64,000 bases of DNA from Gaoshiqia sp050298035 (GCA_050298035.1 JBNKTK010000002.1:1-64000), one strand, 5' to 3'. Numbered from the stretch's first letter, positions 8,336 through 18,145 are shown. The notes: generated from the letters alone by a model not told the origin. Program-made: numbers and translations.

Positions 8336-10622
8336 GGAATTCTTGAAACGCCTGCGGAAAACCTTCAAGATCGAAGCGGAAGAAGGGATCGCCCACATCA
8401 CTTCGAGCCTGATCGAACTGGAAAAAGGCACACCCGCCAAAAGGCAGGATGAACTGGTCGAAGCCGTTTTTCGTGATGCACACAGCCTGAAAGGAGCGGC
8501 GAGGGCCGTTAATTTCACCGAAATTGAAACCGTATGCCAGGCGTTGGAAGGTGTTTTTTCGGAATTGAAAAACAACGCTTTTTCACTCACTCCCGAACTC
8601 TTCGACCTGTTTCATCAAACGGTTAACTTGTTGTCCGGATTGCTGCAGGACTCTTCGGGCGAAGCTGACAACGCAAATTCAGAGAAAGTAAAGAGCCAGA
8701 TATACTTGCTGCAAAATGTTTCGGGGCAGACGCACCTAGCCAGACCAAAGCCTTCCCGGGAGGAATCGTCCCCCAAAGACGTTCCGCCCAAAGAACAACC
8801 ATTGTCCGAAGCAGGATCAGATGCGGAAAAGCGCACAGTAAAACCAAAGGTGCCCGACGAAACGGTCCCGTTGATTCAAAAAACCGAGAGCACCATCCGC
8901 ATCTCAATCGAGAAACTCGACAACCTGCTCAACCAGGCTGAAGAAATGCAAACCCTGAAACAATCACTGTCGCACATCAATAACAACCTGGTACAAATCG
9001 GCTCCAAACTGGACATTCTCAATCACGAAAACTCAGTGGTCTCCTCGAAACACCGGGATGCCCTCGGCGAAGCCGATACAGCCAAAGCTGCCCAAGCAGC
9101 AGCCGGCTATTTCGATTGGGCGACTTCGATGATGAAAGCAATCGGCAACGACCTTGAGGTGTTGAGTAAACACACGGTCAACGAAGGTTACAGCTCGGGC
9201 GTGAAGGTCGAAGCATTAATCGACGATGTGAAAAAAATCATTTCCGTACCCTTCTCGCTCATCCTGGACGGCTTCCCAAAAGCAGCCCGGGACCTATCAA
9301 AAGACCGCGGGAAGAAAGTAAAAGTAGAAGTGACCGGGAGTGAACTTGAAATCGACCGCCGGATACTGGAAGAACTGCGAAATCCGTTTATCCATCTGCT
9401 CAGGAACACCATTGACCACGGTGTCGAAAAGCCCGAAATAAGGATCCAAAAGGAAAAGCCGGAGACCGGCATGATCAAAATTTCGGTGGAACAACTAGAA
9501 AATAACCACATGGCCATTATTTTCTCCGATGATGGCGCGGGCATCGAACTGGAGAAAGTCAGGCAAAAATATATCCGGCAGGAAGATATCCCCCGGCAGG
9601 AATGGAAGACGATTACAGAAAACACACTAATCAATTACCTCTTCAAGTCAGGCTTTTCGACCACCGAACTGATCACCGATATTTCGGGGCGGGGGCTTGG
9701 GCTTTCCATTGTCCAGGAAAAAGTGGAACAACTGGGGGGAACAGTTTCGGTAAAAACGGTGAAAGATGCCGGCACCGAGTTCAGGATCGAAGTTCCCCTG
9801 TCACTGGTCACCTTCCGGGGCGTCATCGTCAAAGTTGGTGAATTTGAATTTGTAGTCCCGACTTCAAAAATCAACAGGATCGTGCGCATCGAGAAAACAA
9901 CAGTCAAAACCGTCGAAAACAAACAGGTTTTTCAATATGAAGACACCGCAGTTCCACTGGTATTCCTTTCGAGCCTGCTTGAGATTCCCGGGAAAGAAAC
10001 CGAAGCCGATAGATGGCCGGTGATGCTTTTGGGCATGGGAAACAACCAGATCGGTTTTGTCATCGATGCCATCGTTGACGAAGAGCTGGTGATGTCCAAG
10101 AAATTCAACAGCCAGATGAAACGGGTACGGAATATTTCAGGGGCTACCGTTCTGGGCTCGGGCAAAGTGTTGCCCATCCTGAATGTTTCCGACCTGCTGA
10201 AATCGGCAACCAAACAACAGGAAGTTAAACTACCTGAACCGAAAACCGAAAAGAAAAAAAGCTCGGTACTGGTCGTCGAGGACTCGATCACCTCTCGCAT
10301 GTTGCTAAAAAATATCCTCGAAACAGCCGGCTACGACGTGCTGACAGCCACCGACGGCATCGACGGGTACACCAGGCTGAGGGAATCGGTCACCGACCTG
10401 GTCATTTCCGATGTCGACATGCCCCGAATGAATGGATTCGATATGACGGCCAAAATCCGGTCAGACAAGGACCTGTCCGAAGTACCCGTAGTTCTGGTCA
10501 CGTCTCTGTCTAAGCGGGAAGACCGCGAACGGGGCTTAGAGGTTGGCGCCAACGCCTATATTGTGAAAAGCAATTTCGACCAAAGCAACCTGCTTGAGGT
10601 CGTAGAACGATTATTAAACTAA
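8322..10622 (+). CDS. cheA: Hybrid CheA histidine kinase with receiver domain (WspE-like)
   Basis: CheA autophosphorylates on a histidine and passes phosphate to response regulators. The 766-residue protein has an Hpt domain with His54 in DAHSLKGAARAVN, a Pro/Lys linker (about 130-185) and a dimerisation region. The ATPase carries RNPFIHLLRNTIDHG (N box), DDGAGIELEKV and DISGRGLGLSIV (G boxes). A CheW-like domain follows (about 490-620), then a fused receiver (about 640-766) with VVEDS, the phospho-acceptor in VISDVDMP and the Lys of AYIVKSNF. The C-terminal receiver is the signature of WspE- and FrzE-type kinases and is absent from classical flagellar CheA. It overlaps the MCP gene and lies 3 bp before cheB. 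Confidence 0.94.
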   Translation: MANREEFLKRLRKTFKIEAEEGIAHITSSLIELEKGTPAKRQDELVEAVFRDAHSLKGAARAVNFTEIETVCQALEGVFSELKNNAFSLTPELFDLFHQTVNLLSGLLQDSSGEADNANSEKVKSQIYLLQNVSGQTHLARPKPSREESSPKDVPPKEQPLSEAGSDAEKRTVKPKVPDETVPLIQKTESTIRISIEKLDNLLNQAEEMQTLKQSLSHINNNLVQIGSKLDILNHENSVVSSKHRDALGEADTAKAAQAAAGYFDWATSMMKAIGNDLEVLSKHTVNEGYSSGVKVEALIDDVKKIISVPFSLILDGFPKAARDLSKDRGKKVKVEVTGSELEIDRRILEELRNPFIHLLRNTIDHGVEKPEIRIQKEKPETGMIKISVEQLENNHMAIIFSDDGAGIELEKVRQKYIRQEDIPRQEWKTITENTLINYLFKSGFSTTELITDISGRGLGLSIVQEKVEQLGGTVSVKTVKDAGTEFRIEVPLSLVTFRGVIVKVGEFEFVVPTSKINRIVRIEKTTVKTVENKQVFQYEDTAVPLVFLSSLLEIPGKETEADRWPVMLLGMGNNQIGFVIDAIVDEELVMSKKFNSQMKRVRNISGATVLGSGKVLPILNVSDLLKSATKQQEVKLPEPKTEKKKSSVLVVEDSITSRMLLKNILETAGYDVLTATDGIDGYTRLRESVTDLVISDVDMPRMNGFDMTAKIRSDKDLSEVPVVLVTSLSKREDRERGLEVGANAYIVKSNFDQSNLLEVVERLLN

Positions 10623-10625
10623 AAT

Positions 10626-11687
10626 ATGAACCGTCAAACTCCTATAAAACTTCTTATAGTTGAAGACTCACGGGTCGTGAGCGAGTACATTGAATACATT
10701 TTCAGCAACGACAAGGACATTGAAATCATTGGAAACGTCAGCACCGGGAAGCAGGCCATTGAATTCATCATGCATCAGAAACCGGATGTGATCACCATGG
10801 ATATTGACATGCCCGAGATGGACGGGTTGGAAGCTACCCGGCAAATTATGTCGACCACGCCGATCCCAATTTTAATTGTTACGGCAAGCCGGAACGCGCA
10901 CGAAATAACGGTTTCAATCGAAGCGCTGGCAGCCGGCGCCCTGGCCGTAATTGAAAAACCGGTTGGCATTGACCACCCCAATGCGGAAGAGCTGGCCCGC
11001 AAAATGGTGAACCTGACCAAAATCATGTCAGAAATACCGGTGATAAACAGAAGAAGAAAGGCGCTGGTGACAGCCCCGGTACCGGCCGTGGACCAAGACG
11101 TTTTCAGGAAAATCAAAATCGACAGGCCCGAAGTGGTCGCCATTGGCGTTTCCTCCGGCGGGCCGCAAACCTTACCCGTGGTTTTTTCAAAAATTACCGA
11201 CAATTTCCCCGCGCCCATTTTGGTTGTCCAGCACATTGCCCCGGGGTTTATTGACGGGTTGGTCTCCTGGCTTCAAAAAATGCTTCAAATCCCGGTACTC
11301 ATAGCCCGGCACGACGAACCGCTCCGGCCGGGCCACATCTACTTTGCCCCGGATAAATTTCAATTCGGGATCTCAGAAAAGAGGAAAATATTCCTCAAGA
11401 ACGGGGAAGCGCCACGTGGCTTCTGTCCTTCGGTGTCGCACCTCTTTAACAGTGTGGCCGATAATTTTGGAAGCTCCGCGCTGGGCATCATTTTAACCGG
11501 AATGGGAAATGACGGGACGGCCGAACTGAAACGGATGCACGACCTTGGCGCAACCACCATCGCCCAAAGCAAGGAAAGCTCCCTGATATACGGGATGCCA
11601 GGCGTTGCTGCTCAAATAGGGGCCGCGTCCCATATACTCAGCGACGAAGAAATCAGTTTGTTGTTAGCTAAAATAGAAAAAGCATGA
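10626..11687 (+). CDS. cheB: CheB receptor methylesterase/glutamine deamidase (WspF-like)
   Basis: CheB removes methyl groups from the receptor and gives negative feedback when phosphorylated by CheA. Its 353 residues hold a receiver domain (1-125; VEDSRVVSEY, phospho-acceptor Asp59 in ITMDIDMPEMDG, KPVG) and a C-terminal methylesterase domain (about 155-350). The latter shows the catalytic set: Ser in AIGVSSGGPQTL, His in VVQHIAPGF and Asp in GMGNDGTAEL. It starts 3 bp after cheA, so the two are co-translated. With the CheR gene it completes an adaptation pair, so the pathway can adapt if the lost CheW is not essential. Confidence 0.94.
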   Translation: MNRQTPIKLLIVEDSRVVSEYIEYIFSNDKDIEIIGNVSTGKQAIEFIMHQKPDVITMDIDMPEMDGLEATRQIMSTTPIPILIVTASRNAHEITVSIEALAAGALAVIEKPVGIDHPNAEELARKMVNLTKIMSEIPVINRRRKALVTAPVPAVDQDVFRKIKIDRPEVVAIGVSSGGPQTLPVVFSKITDNFPAPILVVQHIAPGFIDGLVSWLQKMLQIPVLIARHDEPLRPGHIYFAPDKFQFGISEKRKIFLKNGEAPRGFCPSVSHLFNSVADNFGSSALGIILTGMGNDGTAELKRMHDLGATTIAQSKESSLIYGMPGVAAQIGAASHILSDEEISLLLAKIEKA

Positions 11688-11816
11688 AATAGCCTTAAAA
11701 GCCAGAGCCATACAAACCGGAAACGCTTCAATAGCTATTCCATCCGTTAAAGCAATTATTTGAAACCCTGGCATTAATACGAAAATTCTAGCTGGTAATA
11801 TTGAAAATTGATACAG

Positions 11817-14729
11817 ATGAAAACAAATGACAGAATATTAATCCTCGTGGTCGAAGATAGTTTGACCCAGGCCGAAGAGCTAAAATTCATACTTGAAGAA
11901 CACCGGTATAACGTTGAACATGCGATGAATGGCGAACTTGCACTGCAAAAGCTCGGGAAGATCGAGCCCAACATCATCATCAGCGACATTATGATGCCTG
12001 GTATGGATGGCTATGCTTTCTGTTCATTTGTCAAATCGAGCGAGCGGTACAAGAATATTCCGGTGATCCTGCTGACCTCGCTTTCCGACCCGCACGATGT
12101 CATCAAAGGGCTCGAAAGCGGGGCCGACAGTTTCCTGACCAAACCTTACAACGAAAGCCTGCTGATTTCAAGGATCAACTATTTTATCCAGAATACCGAC
12201 CTGAGAAAATCGCAAGTGGATAATTCTGTGGCAGAAGTACTGTATGCCAATCACCGCCATACCATTTCTTCTTCGTCAAGGCAAATCCTCGATATTCTGC
12301 TGTCCACCTACGAGGACTCGATCCGAAAAAATGAAGAATTAATTGAAATAAACCGGGACCTCAAAGCCGCCCAGGATAAACTGACCAGGCTAAACGAATC
12401 GCTTGAGGAAACGGTAAGATATCGCACCAAGCAACTGGAAAGCACCAACCAACATTTACTGGAAGAAATCGTCGAACGAAAACAGCTTGCCGAAGAACTG
12501 ATGCGGGCACAGCTCATGTTAAAATCGAGTCTCGAAAGCCCCAGGGACATGATGATCCTTTCGATCGACAAAGATTACCGCTACCTGTATTTCAACAAAG
12601 CTTACGAAGATTTTATGCTGGCTACCTACAACCGCCGCGTGAAAACCGGGATGAATGTGCTGGAATGTATTTCCGCGGACGGTGACCGGGAAAAGGCGAA
12701 ACAAAACTATGACAAGGCCATCGACGGAACAGCCCATTCAACCGTCGACGAATATGGCGGCAGCGAGAAAATTTATTACGAAGTTTTTTTCAACCCTACA
12801 ATCGATCAAAACAACGAAATTATTGGTACTACTGTCTTTGCTCGCGATATCACCGAGCGGCTCAGAACGGAAAAAGCCATCATTGATAACGAAGCCAAGT
12901 TCAGGGCTGTTTTCGAGGGATCGCTTGATGCGAACCTGTTGCTTGACGAACAGGGCTTTTTTGATTGCAACCAGTCGACCCTGGACCTGTTTGGCCTGAA
13001 AAAGAAAGATGGAATCCTTAATAAACAACCCGCCTTTTATTCTCCCGACTTCCAGCCCGATGGATCGCCGTCAGGATCAGCCTCAGAAAAACATGCGTCA
13101 GATGCCTTGTCAAGCGGGGGAAGTTTCTTCGAATGGACTTATAAACGTGCCGATGGCTCTCCCTTTCCGGCAGAAGTGCTGCTGAGCCGGTTCACCTTAA
13201 ACGACAAACCGGTAGTAATGACCACCGTCCGCGAAATCACCGAACGAAAGAAAGCCGAAGAAGCGCTGAAGGAAAGTGAAAAGAAATACCGCAACCTGTT
13301 TACGGAAATGTCGGAAGGATTTGCCCTCCACGAAATTATTTGCGACAAAAGCGGCGTACCATGCGATTACCGGTTCATCGAAGTCAACCCGGCATTTGAA
13401 AAAATCACCGGGATAAAAGCGGCTGCTATCAAAGGCAAAACAGTGAAAGAAGTTATGCCTGCAACTGAGGAATACTGGATTGAAGCCTATGGCAGGGTCG
13501 CGCTGACCGGCCAGCACATCCAGTTTGAAGATTATTCGCAAACAATGGGCAAATTTTTTCACGTGACAGCCTATTGCCCCAAGCCCGGGCAATTTGCGAC
13601 TTTCTTCTACGATATCACCGAACGAAAAAAAGCAGAGCTCAGCCTGAAAGAAAGTAACGAGCTAAACAAATCGTTGCTTCAAACCATTCCGTTTGGGATG
13701 GACATCGTTGACGAACAGGGAACCATTCTTTTTATGAACGATGTTCTGACATCGATGTATGGCAAAACCGCCATTGGGAAAAAGTGCTGGAGACTTTACC
13801 GTGACAACAAAACCCAGTGCGAATCGTGCCCGAGGGAAAAAGGCTTTGAAATCGACCAAAGTTCGACCCTGGAAGTAACCGATATATTCGCAGGCCGCAT
13901 ATTCCAGATCAGCAATACGGGAATGATGTTTCAGGGGAAAAAAGCCATTCTCGAAATCTTCCTGGACATCACCGACCGGAAACAAAACGAGACAGAACTG
14001 ATTAAAGCCAAAGAACGCGCCGAAGAAGCAGATAAACTTAAGTCGGCGTTCCTGGCCAATATGAGCCATGAAATCCGGACACCGCTGAACAGCATTCTCG
14101 GGTACTCCGAATTGTTGAAAGACGAGGACTTCGACGTCAATCAAAAGCATCACTTCACCCATATAATTGCTTTAAACGGCAACCAGTTGCTGTCGATTAT
14201 CGACAACATCATGGATATCTCGAAAATTGAATCCGGACAGATTGAAACACGTTATTCCGTATTCGACCTAAACAAGGCACTGGATGAAATTTACCGTGAT
14301 TTTTCAATAAAAGCCCGGGAAAAAGGGGTTGAGTTCATTTGGGACAAATTCGAGAAAAAATCGAAATTTGAAATTAACTGCGACGAACTCAGGTTGAAGC
14401 AAATCATTAACAACCTAGTAGTCAATGCCCTTAAATTTACCGAACAAGGTTTTGTTGAGATCGGGTATACAGTAAGTGATAGTTTCATCCAGTTCTTTGT
14501 AAGAGACACGGGGGTCGGCATCCCGCCCGAATTTCATCAAAAGATTTTCGAACGATTCCGGCAAGTCAACAACGGGTCTACCCGCAAATATGGCGGGAAT
14601 GGACTGGGACTGCCTATTTCAAAAAGCCTGGTCGAATTGCTTGGCGGGAAAATCTGGATTGAATCGGAACCGGGGAAAGGATCAACTTTTTACTTCACAG
14701 TCCCAAAGGACATGATCTCGAAAAATTAA
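11817..14729 (+). CDS. REC-PAS-histidine kinase, likely output of the Wsp-like system
   Basis: This large cytoplasmic signalling protein has 970 residues from the ATG at 11817. An N-terminal receiver (VVEDSLTQAEE, Asp in IISDIMMPGMDG, Lys in FLTKPYNE) leads into a coiled coil (about 165-235). At least four PAS units follow, then HisKA with the phospho-His in SHEIRTPLNS and HATPase_c (NNLVVNALKFTE, DTGVGIPPEF, GNGLGLPIS). The fourth PAS contains KCWRLY and CESCPREK, a Cys cluster that could hold a metal or redox group. It lies 129 bp after cheB on the same strand, where Wsp clusters carry the diguanylate cyclase WspR. No GGDEF domain is present. Receipt of phosphate from CheA at the receiver is inference. 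Confidence 0.9.
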   Translation: MKTNDRILILVVEDSLTQAEELKFILEEHRYNVEHAMNGELALQKLGKIEPNIIISDIMMPGMDGYAFCSFVKSSERYKNIPVILLTSLSDPHDVIKGLESGADSFLTKPYNESLLISRINYFIQNTDLRKSQVDNSVAEVLYANHRHTISSSSRQILDILLSTYEDSIRKNEELIEINRDLKAAQDKLTRLNESLEETVRYRTKQLESTNQHLLEEIVERKQLAEELMRAQLMLKSSLESPRDMMILSIDKDYRYLYFNKAYEDFMLATYNRRVKTGMNVLECISADGDREKAKQNYDKAIDGTAHSTVDEYGGSEKIYYEVFFNPTIDQNNEIIGTTVFARDITERLRTEKAIIDNEAKFRAVFEGSLDANLLLDEQGFFDCNQSTLDLFGLKKKDGILNKQPAFYSPDFQPDGSPSGSASEKHASDALSSGGSFFEWTYKRADGSPFPAEVLLSRFTLNDKPVVMTTVREITERKKAEEALKESEKKYRNLFTEMSEGFALHEIICDKSGVPCDYRFIEVNPAFEKITGIKAAAIKGKTVKEVMPATEEYWIEAYGRVALTGQHIQFEDYSQTMGKFFHVTAYCPKPGQFATFFYDITERKKAELSLKESNELNKSLLQTIPFGMDIVDEQGTILFMNDVLTSMYGKTAIGKKCWRLYRDNKTQCESCPREKGFEIDQSSTLEVTDIFAGRIFQISNTGMMFQGKKAILEIFLDITDRKQNETELIKAKERAEEADKLKSAFLANMSHEIRTPLNSILGYSELLKDEDFDVNQKHHFTHIIALNGNQLLSIIDNIMDISKIESGQIETRYSVFDLNKALDEIYRDFSIKAREKGVEFIWDKFEKKSKFEINCDELRLKQIINNLVVNALKFTEQGFVEIGYTVSDSFIQFFVRDTGVGIPPEFHQKIFERFRQVNNGSTRKYGGNGLGLPISKSLVELLGGKIWIESEPGKGSTFYFTVPKDMISKN

Positions 14730-14887
14730 CCACGCGCTCTTGTTTCATGGGTCCGGTAACTCAACGCCGATCACCGGAGTACAAGATTACCAGACCACAG
14801 GATATTCAGATGTTCAAAAAACAGAAGTCATAAGTGGTCATTTATTCAACTAATTTGATCCTTGCACGTTGCAAAACTGATGTCTTT

Positions 14888-16201
14888 TTATTCCTCCAAA
14901 TACTTCTGAGGTAACTCCTTGCTGGCCTTGGCGCCAAGCTCACGAAGTTTTTCGGCAGAGCGGACTAAATTGCCACGGCCATCATACAGTTTATTCATGG
15001 CCAGGTCGTAATTCTTGCGGGTTTGTTCCAGGTTGGTGCCAATCTTTTCCAGATCGGCAATAAAAGCCACAAATTTATCGTACAATGCCCCACCCTGCCG
15101 GGCAATTTCGAGTGCGTTGCGGGTTTGGTTTTCCTGTTGCCAGATGGATGCAATGGTGCGCAAGGTAGCCAACAAAGTCGACGGGCTAACAATCACCACC
15201 TTGTTGTCCCAGGCATACGAAAACAATTCCTGGTCGGCCTCAATGGCCACACTAAACGACGACTCGATGGGCACAAACAGCAAAACAAAGTCGGGACTAT
15301 TCACTCCCGCTGCATTCTGATAATGTTTGTCGCTCAATATTTTAACATGGCTTTTGATGCTCACCAAGTGTTCTTTTATAAACCGGGTTCGGTCATTATC
15401 ATCTGTTGCATTGACAAATCGCTCGTAGGCAATCAGCGACACTTTCGAGTCGACAACAATGTGTTTCTGTTCCGGCAGGTGAATGACCACATCGGGTTGC
15501 AGGCGTTGACCGTTTTCGCCGGTGGTACTGAACTGCTTTTCGTATTCACGCCCCTCAGTCAGTCCCGATCGTTCCAGTATGCGTTCCAAAATAACCTCGC
15601 CCCAGTTTCCTTGCTTTTTCACGTCCCCCTTCAGCGCTTTGGTCAGGTTGTTGGCCTCATCGCTGATTTTCAGGTTCAAATCATGTAACTTTTTCAATTC
15701 CGCTTTCAGGTCGGTTTGGTCTTTCAAACCTTTTTCGTAGGTGTCTTCCACCTTTTTCTCGAACAACTGGATTTTTTCACGCAGCGGGTTCAGAATTTCG
15801 CTGATGTTTTTCTGGTTTACCTCCGTGAACTCCTGCGAATTCTGTTTCAATATCTTGTGGGCAATATTTTCAAATTCGGTGGTGAATTTCTTTTGCAACT
15901 CCTCAATTTCCTGCTTCTGGGTAGTCAGCTTCTCTCGCAGGTTGGCAAACTCAACCTCGGCCTTTGCCAGCCGTTCCGCTTTCTGCTCGTTGTCGGAATC
16001 TGCCGCGTCCAGTTTCGCCGTTAAATCTTCCTTATCGGCCTGCAGGTTTACAACCCGTTCTTCCAGCTGAGCCTTGCTTTTTTCATATTCGGTACGGGTA
16101 GTCAACAACTCATTTTCCGAAGTTTTCGACTTCAGTTTTAACACTAAAAAAGCCAATAAATAACCAACAGCCAGTCCGGCAAGCAGATAAACCAGTTCCA
16201 T
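14888..16201 (-). CDS. rmuC: DNA recombination protein RmuC
   Basis: RmuC is a membrane-anchored nuclease-like protein that limits inversions and other rearrangements at short inverted repeats. The 437-residue product has one N-terminal transmembrane segment (about 3-22), a long coiled coil (about 25-165) and the conserved RmuC core. The core shows QGNWGEVILERILERSGL, then QRLQPDVVIHLP, VDSKVSLIAYE and ALYDKFVAFI. The length and order match the family. It is convergent with the chemosensory kinase gene and divergent from ung. The biochemical activity of RmuC is poorly defined even in E. coli. Confidence 0.92.
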   Translation of the reverse strand: MELVYLLAGLAVGYLLAFLVLKLKSKTSENELLTTRTEYEKSKAQLEERVVNLQADKEDLTAKLDAADSDNEQKAERLAKAEVEFANLREKLTTQKQEIEELQKKFTTEFENIAHKILKQNSQEFTEVNQKNISEILNPLREKIQLFEKKVEDTYEKGLKDQTDLKAELKKLHDLNLKISDEANNLTKALKGDVKKQGNWGEVILERILERSGLTEGREYEKQFSTTGENGQRLQPDVVIHLPEQKHIVVDSKVSLIAYERFVNATDDNDRTRFIKEHLVSIKSHVKILSDKHYQNAAGVNSPDFVLLFVPIESSFSVAIEADQELFSYAWDNKVVIVSPSTLLATLRTIASIWQQENQTRNALEIARQGGALYDKFVAFIADLEKIGTNLEQTRKNYDLAMNKLYDGRGNLVRSAEKLRELGAKASKELPQKYLEE

Positions 16202-16368
16202 ATTTTGATGATTTGAAAGCTAAAAGTACGAAGAAGAATGTAGACGGGAAAGGGAGAACATGATAAAATGAATGGGCAAGCAAAATGGCATGACACACAC
16301 AAGTAAAACCGAATTTCAGCATTTGCCCGGAAACTATCGGGAATGAAGTTTGGCTTTGAAATTTGTTT

Positions 16369-16382
16369 CCGATTGCTATCGG
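16369..16382. repeat. Short CCGAT/ATCGG hairpin repeat
   Basis: CCGATTGCTATCGG forms a small hairpin in the spacer upstream of ung. Similar hairpins lie at 33491-33506 and 42797-42812, each beside phrases such as GGAATTTG or GGGATTG, so they form a dispersed intergenic repeat. Confidence 0.45.
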
Positions 16383-16473
16383 GATTGAAACCTGGAATCT
16401 GGAATTTGTTTTTAGGATTTGGAATCTGGGATTTGAATGCTATTTTAGCTTGACAAAATACAAAACCGAGCTC

Positions 16474-17136
16474 ATGGATGTTAAAATTGAAGCCAGTTGG
16501 AAGAGCCACCTGACTGATGAATTTGAAAAACCTTACTTTGAAAACCTAACCCAATTCGTACACGAAGAATATCGAACACATAAAATTTTCCCTCCGGCAA
16601 AACTTATTTTCAACGCGTTTGACCAATGTCCCTTCGACCAGCTGAAAGTGGTCATCCTCGGGCAGGATCCCTATCACGGGCCGGGACAGGCACATGGTCT
16701 CTGCTTCTCGGTGAACGATGGAATTGATTTTCCGCCGAGCCTGCGGAATATTTTCAAGGAACTGCAAAACGATGTGGGCAAACCAATCCCGAAAAGCGGC
16801 AACCTGACAAGCTGGGCACAGCAGGGGGTACTGCTTTTAAACGCCACCTTGACTGTCCGTGCACACCAGGCGGGCTCGCACCAGAAAAAGGGGTGGGAAG
16901 AATTTACCGACGCGGTCATTCACAAAATCAATGCTGAAAAGGAACATGTCGTTTTTATTTTGTGGGGAAGCTACGCCATCCGAAAAGGCGAGTTTATCGA
17001 CCAGAACAAGCACCTGGTTCTGACATCCGTTCATCCGTCGCCGCTTTCGGCCAGTCGCGGATTCTTTGGCAATAAACATTTCAGCCGGGCCAATGACTTT
17101 CTTGTGCAACACGGACTGGAGCCAATTACCTGGTAA
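16474..17136 (+). CDS. ung: Uracil-DNA glycosylase, family 1
   Basis: Ung removes uracil from DNA as the first step of base excision repair. From the ATG at 16474 the protein is 220 residues, the usual size. An in-frame start at 16363 would add 37 residues encoded by repeat-like spacer DNA and is rejected. The water-activating motif GQDPYHGPGQAHGLCFSV, the LNATLTVR strand and the minor-groove loop HPSPLSASRGFFG are all present. It is divergent from rmuC and followed 50 bp later by a LysR regulator with its own promoter box. Confidence 0.95.
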   Translation: MDVKIEASWKSHLTDEFEKPYFENLTQFVHEEYRTHKIFPPAKLIFNAFDQCPFDQLKVVILGQDPYHGPGQAHGLCFSVNDGIDFPPSLRNIFKELQNDVGKPIPKSGNLTSWAQQGVLLLNATLTVRAHQAGSHQKKGWEEFTDAVIHKINAEKEHVVFILWGSYAIRKGEFIDQNKHLVLTSVHPSPLSASRGFFGNKHFSRANDFLVQHGLEPITW

Positions 17137-17155
17137 CATTCTTCACAAAGAAACT

Positions 17156-17163
17156 TATCTTTG
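17156..17163 (+). promoter_or_regulatory. Putative -7 box (TATCTTTG) of the LysR gene
   Basis: TATCTTTG fits the Bacteroidota consensus TAnnTTTG and lies 24 bp before the ATG at 17187, so transcription would start about 17 bp before it. No clear TTTG element is found at the right distance upstream. Confidence 0.35.
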
Positions 17164-17186
17164 ATTTCAATACAATCATCCAAATT

Positions 17187-18074
17187 ATGGATTACCGCGA
17201 CGAAGTTTTTATATCGGTGGCTGAAAATCTAAGCTTTTCAAAGGCAGCTGAAGAGTTGTTCATCAGCCAGCCTGCGGTTACCAAACACATCAAGGAACTT
17301 GAAAGCAAATTGAACATTGCGCTTTTCGAACGCAAAGGCAACAAAATCTACCTCACAAAAGCCGGGAAACTAACCTACCGCAGCCTGAAACAAATCAAAG
17401 AACAGTATCATGAACTTGAATTTGAATTGGGCCGGCTAAACGATTCCCACAAAGGGACATTGAGGCTGGGCGCCAGCAGCACCATATCACAATACCTGAT
17501 CCCCGGGGTTTTGGCTGCCTTCCATCAGCGATATCCCGAAATAAAGCTGGAGTTGCTGAATGGCAACTCCTTTGAGATGGAGCAGAAATTACTGAACAAT
17601 GAAATTGACCTCGCATTGGTTGAGAATGACTCGTCGAGAGCAAATATCCGGTACACTGATTTTCTGGAGGACGAAATTGTCGTTGTCACCGGGAACAACA
17701 GTGTTTATGCCAAACAAAGAAACCTCACGGTTGCCGACATCGCCAAAATACCGATTGTGCTGCGGGAACGTGGTTCCGGAACGTTGGAGGTCATTCGTCA
17801 CTCACTTTCCAAATTGAATGTGGACCCTGAAAAACTAAACATTACTATTCACCTGGGGAGCACCGAGGCCATCAAAAATTTCCTGCCTGATTTTGATGGA
17901 ATTGCCTTGGTTTCGGAACGGGCAATTGAAAAAGAACTGCAACTGAAAACCATCCTGAAACTAACGGTAAAAGATCTTCGGATCAAGCGCAAATTCAGGC
18001 TGGCACACAGGCAAGGCCCGGAAAATAAAGTCCCCGAGTTATTCCGTATCTTTCTCCTTCAATATAACTTTTAA
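17187..18074 (+). CDS. LysR-family transcriptional regulator (next to YeiH-type transporter)
   Basis: The 295-residue protein has the LysR winged helix at its N-terminus (NLSFSKAAEELFISQPAVTK) and a periplasmic-binding-like effector domain at about 90-290. The effector part shows LRLGASSTISQYLIP and LRERGSGTLEVI. The gene just downstream encodes a YeiH/UPF0324 transporter, the same arrangement as enterobacterial yeiE-yeiH. Regulation of that transporter, perhaps in response to a sulfur compound, is therefore likely but inferred. It has its own promoter box. Confidence 0.9.
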   Translation: MDYRDEVFISVAENLSFSKAAEELFISQPAVTKHIKELESKLNIALFERKGNKIYLTKAGKLTYRSLKQIKEQYHELEFELGRLNDSHKGTLRLGASSTISQYLIPGVLAAFHQRYPEIKLELLNGNSFEMEQKLLNNEIDLALVENDSSRANIRYTDFLEDEIVVVTGNNSVYAKQRNLTVADIAKIPIVLRERGSGTLEVIRHSLSKLNVDPEKLNITIHLGSTEAIKNFLPDFDGIALVSERAIEKELQLKTILKLTVKDLRIKRKFRLAHRQGPENKVPELFRIFLLQYNF

Positions 18075-18097
18075 TTATCCAATATCATTTTTTAGTA

Positions 18098-18129
18098 TTT
18101 GATTTGATTATGGATTGATTCTATTTTTG
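18098..18129 (+). promoter_or_regulatory. Bacteroidota-type promoter of the YeiH-like gene
   Basis: TTTG at 18098-18101 and TATTTTTG at 18122-18129 are separated by 20 bp, a full match to the Bacteroidota vegetative promoter. The predicted start near 18136 leaves a leader of about 80 nt. Confidence 0.55.
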
Positions 18130-18145
18130 TTTCTACTTAGTCTTC

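Noticed and set aside
1..14729. A flagellar or swimming chemotaxis island
   Set aside because: No flagellar, motor or CheY/CheZ gene is present, and the CheR-TPR and CheA-REC forms point to an alternative system.
16363..16473. N-terminal extension of ung
   Set aside because: It is encoded by repeat-like spacer DNA; the ATG at 16474 gives the normal family length.
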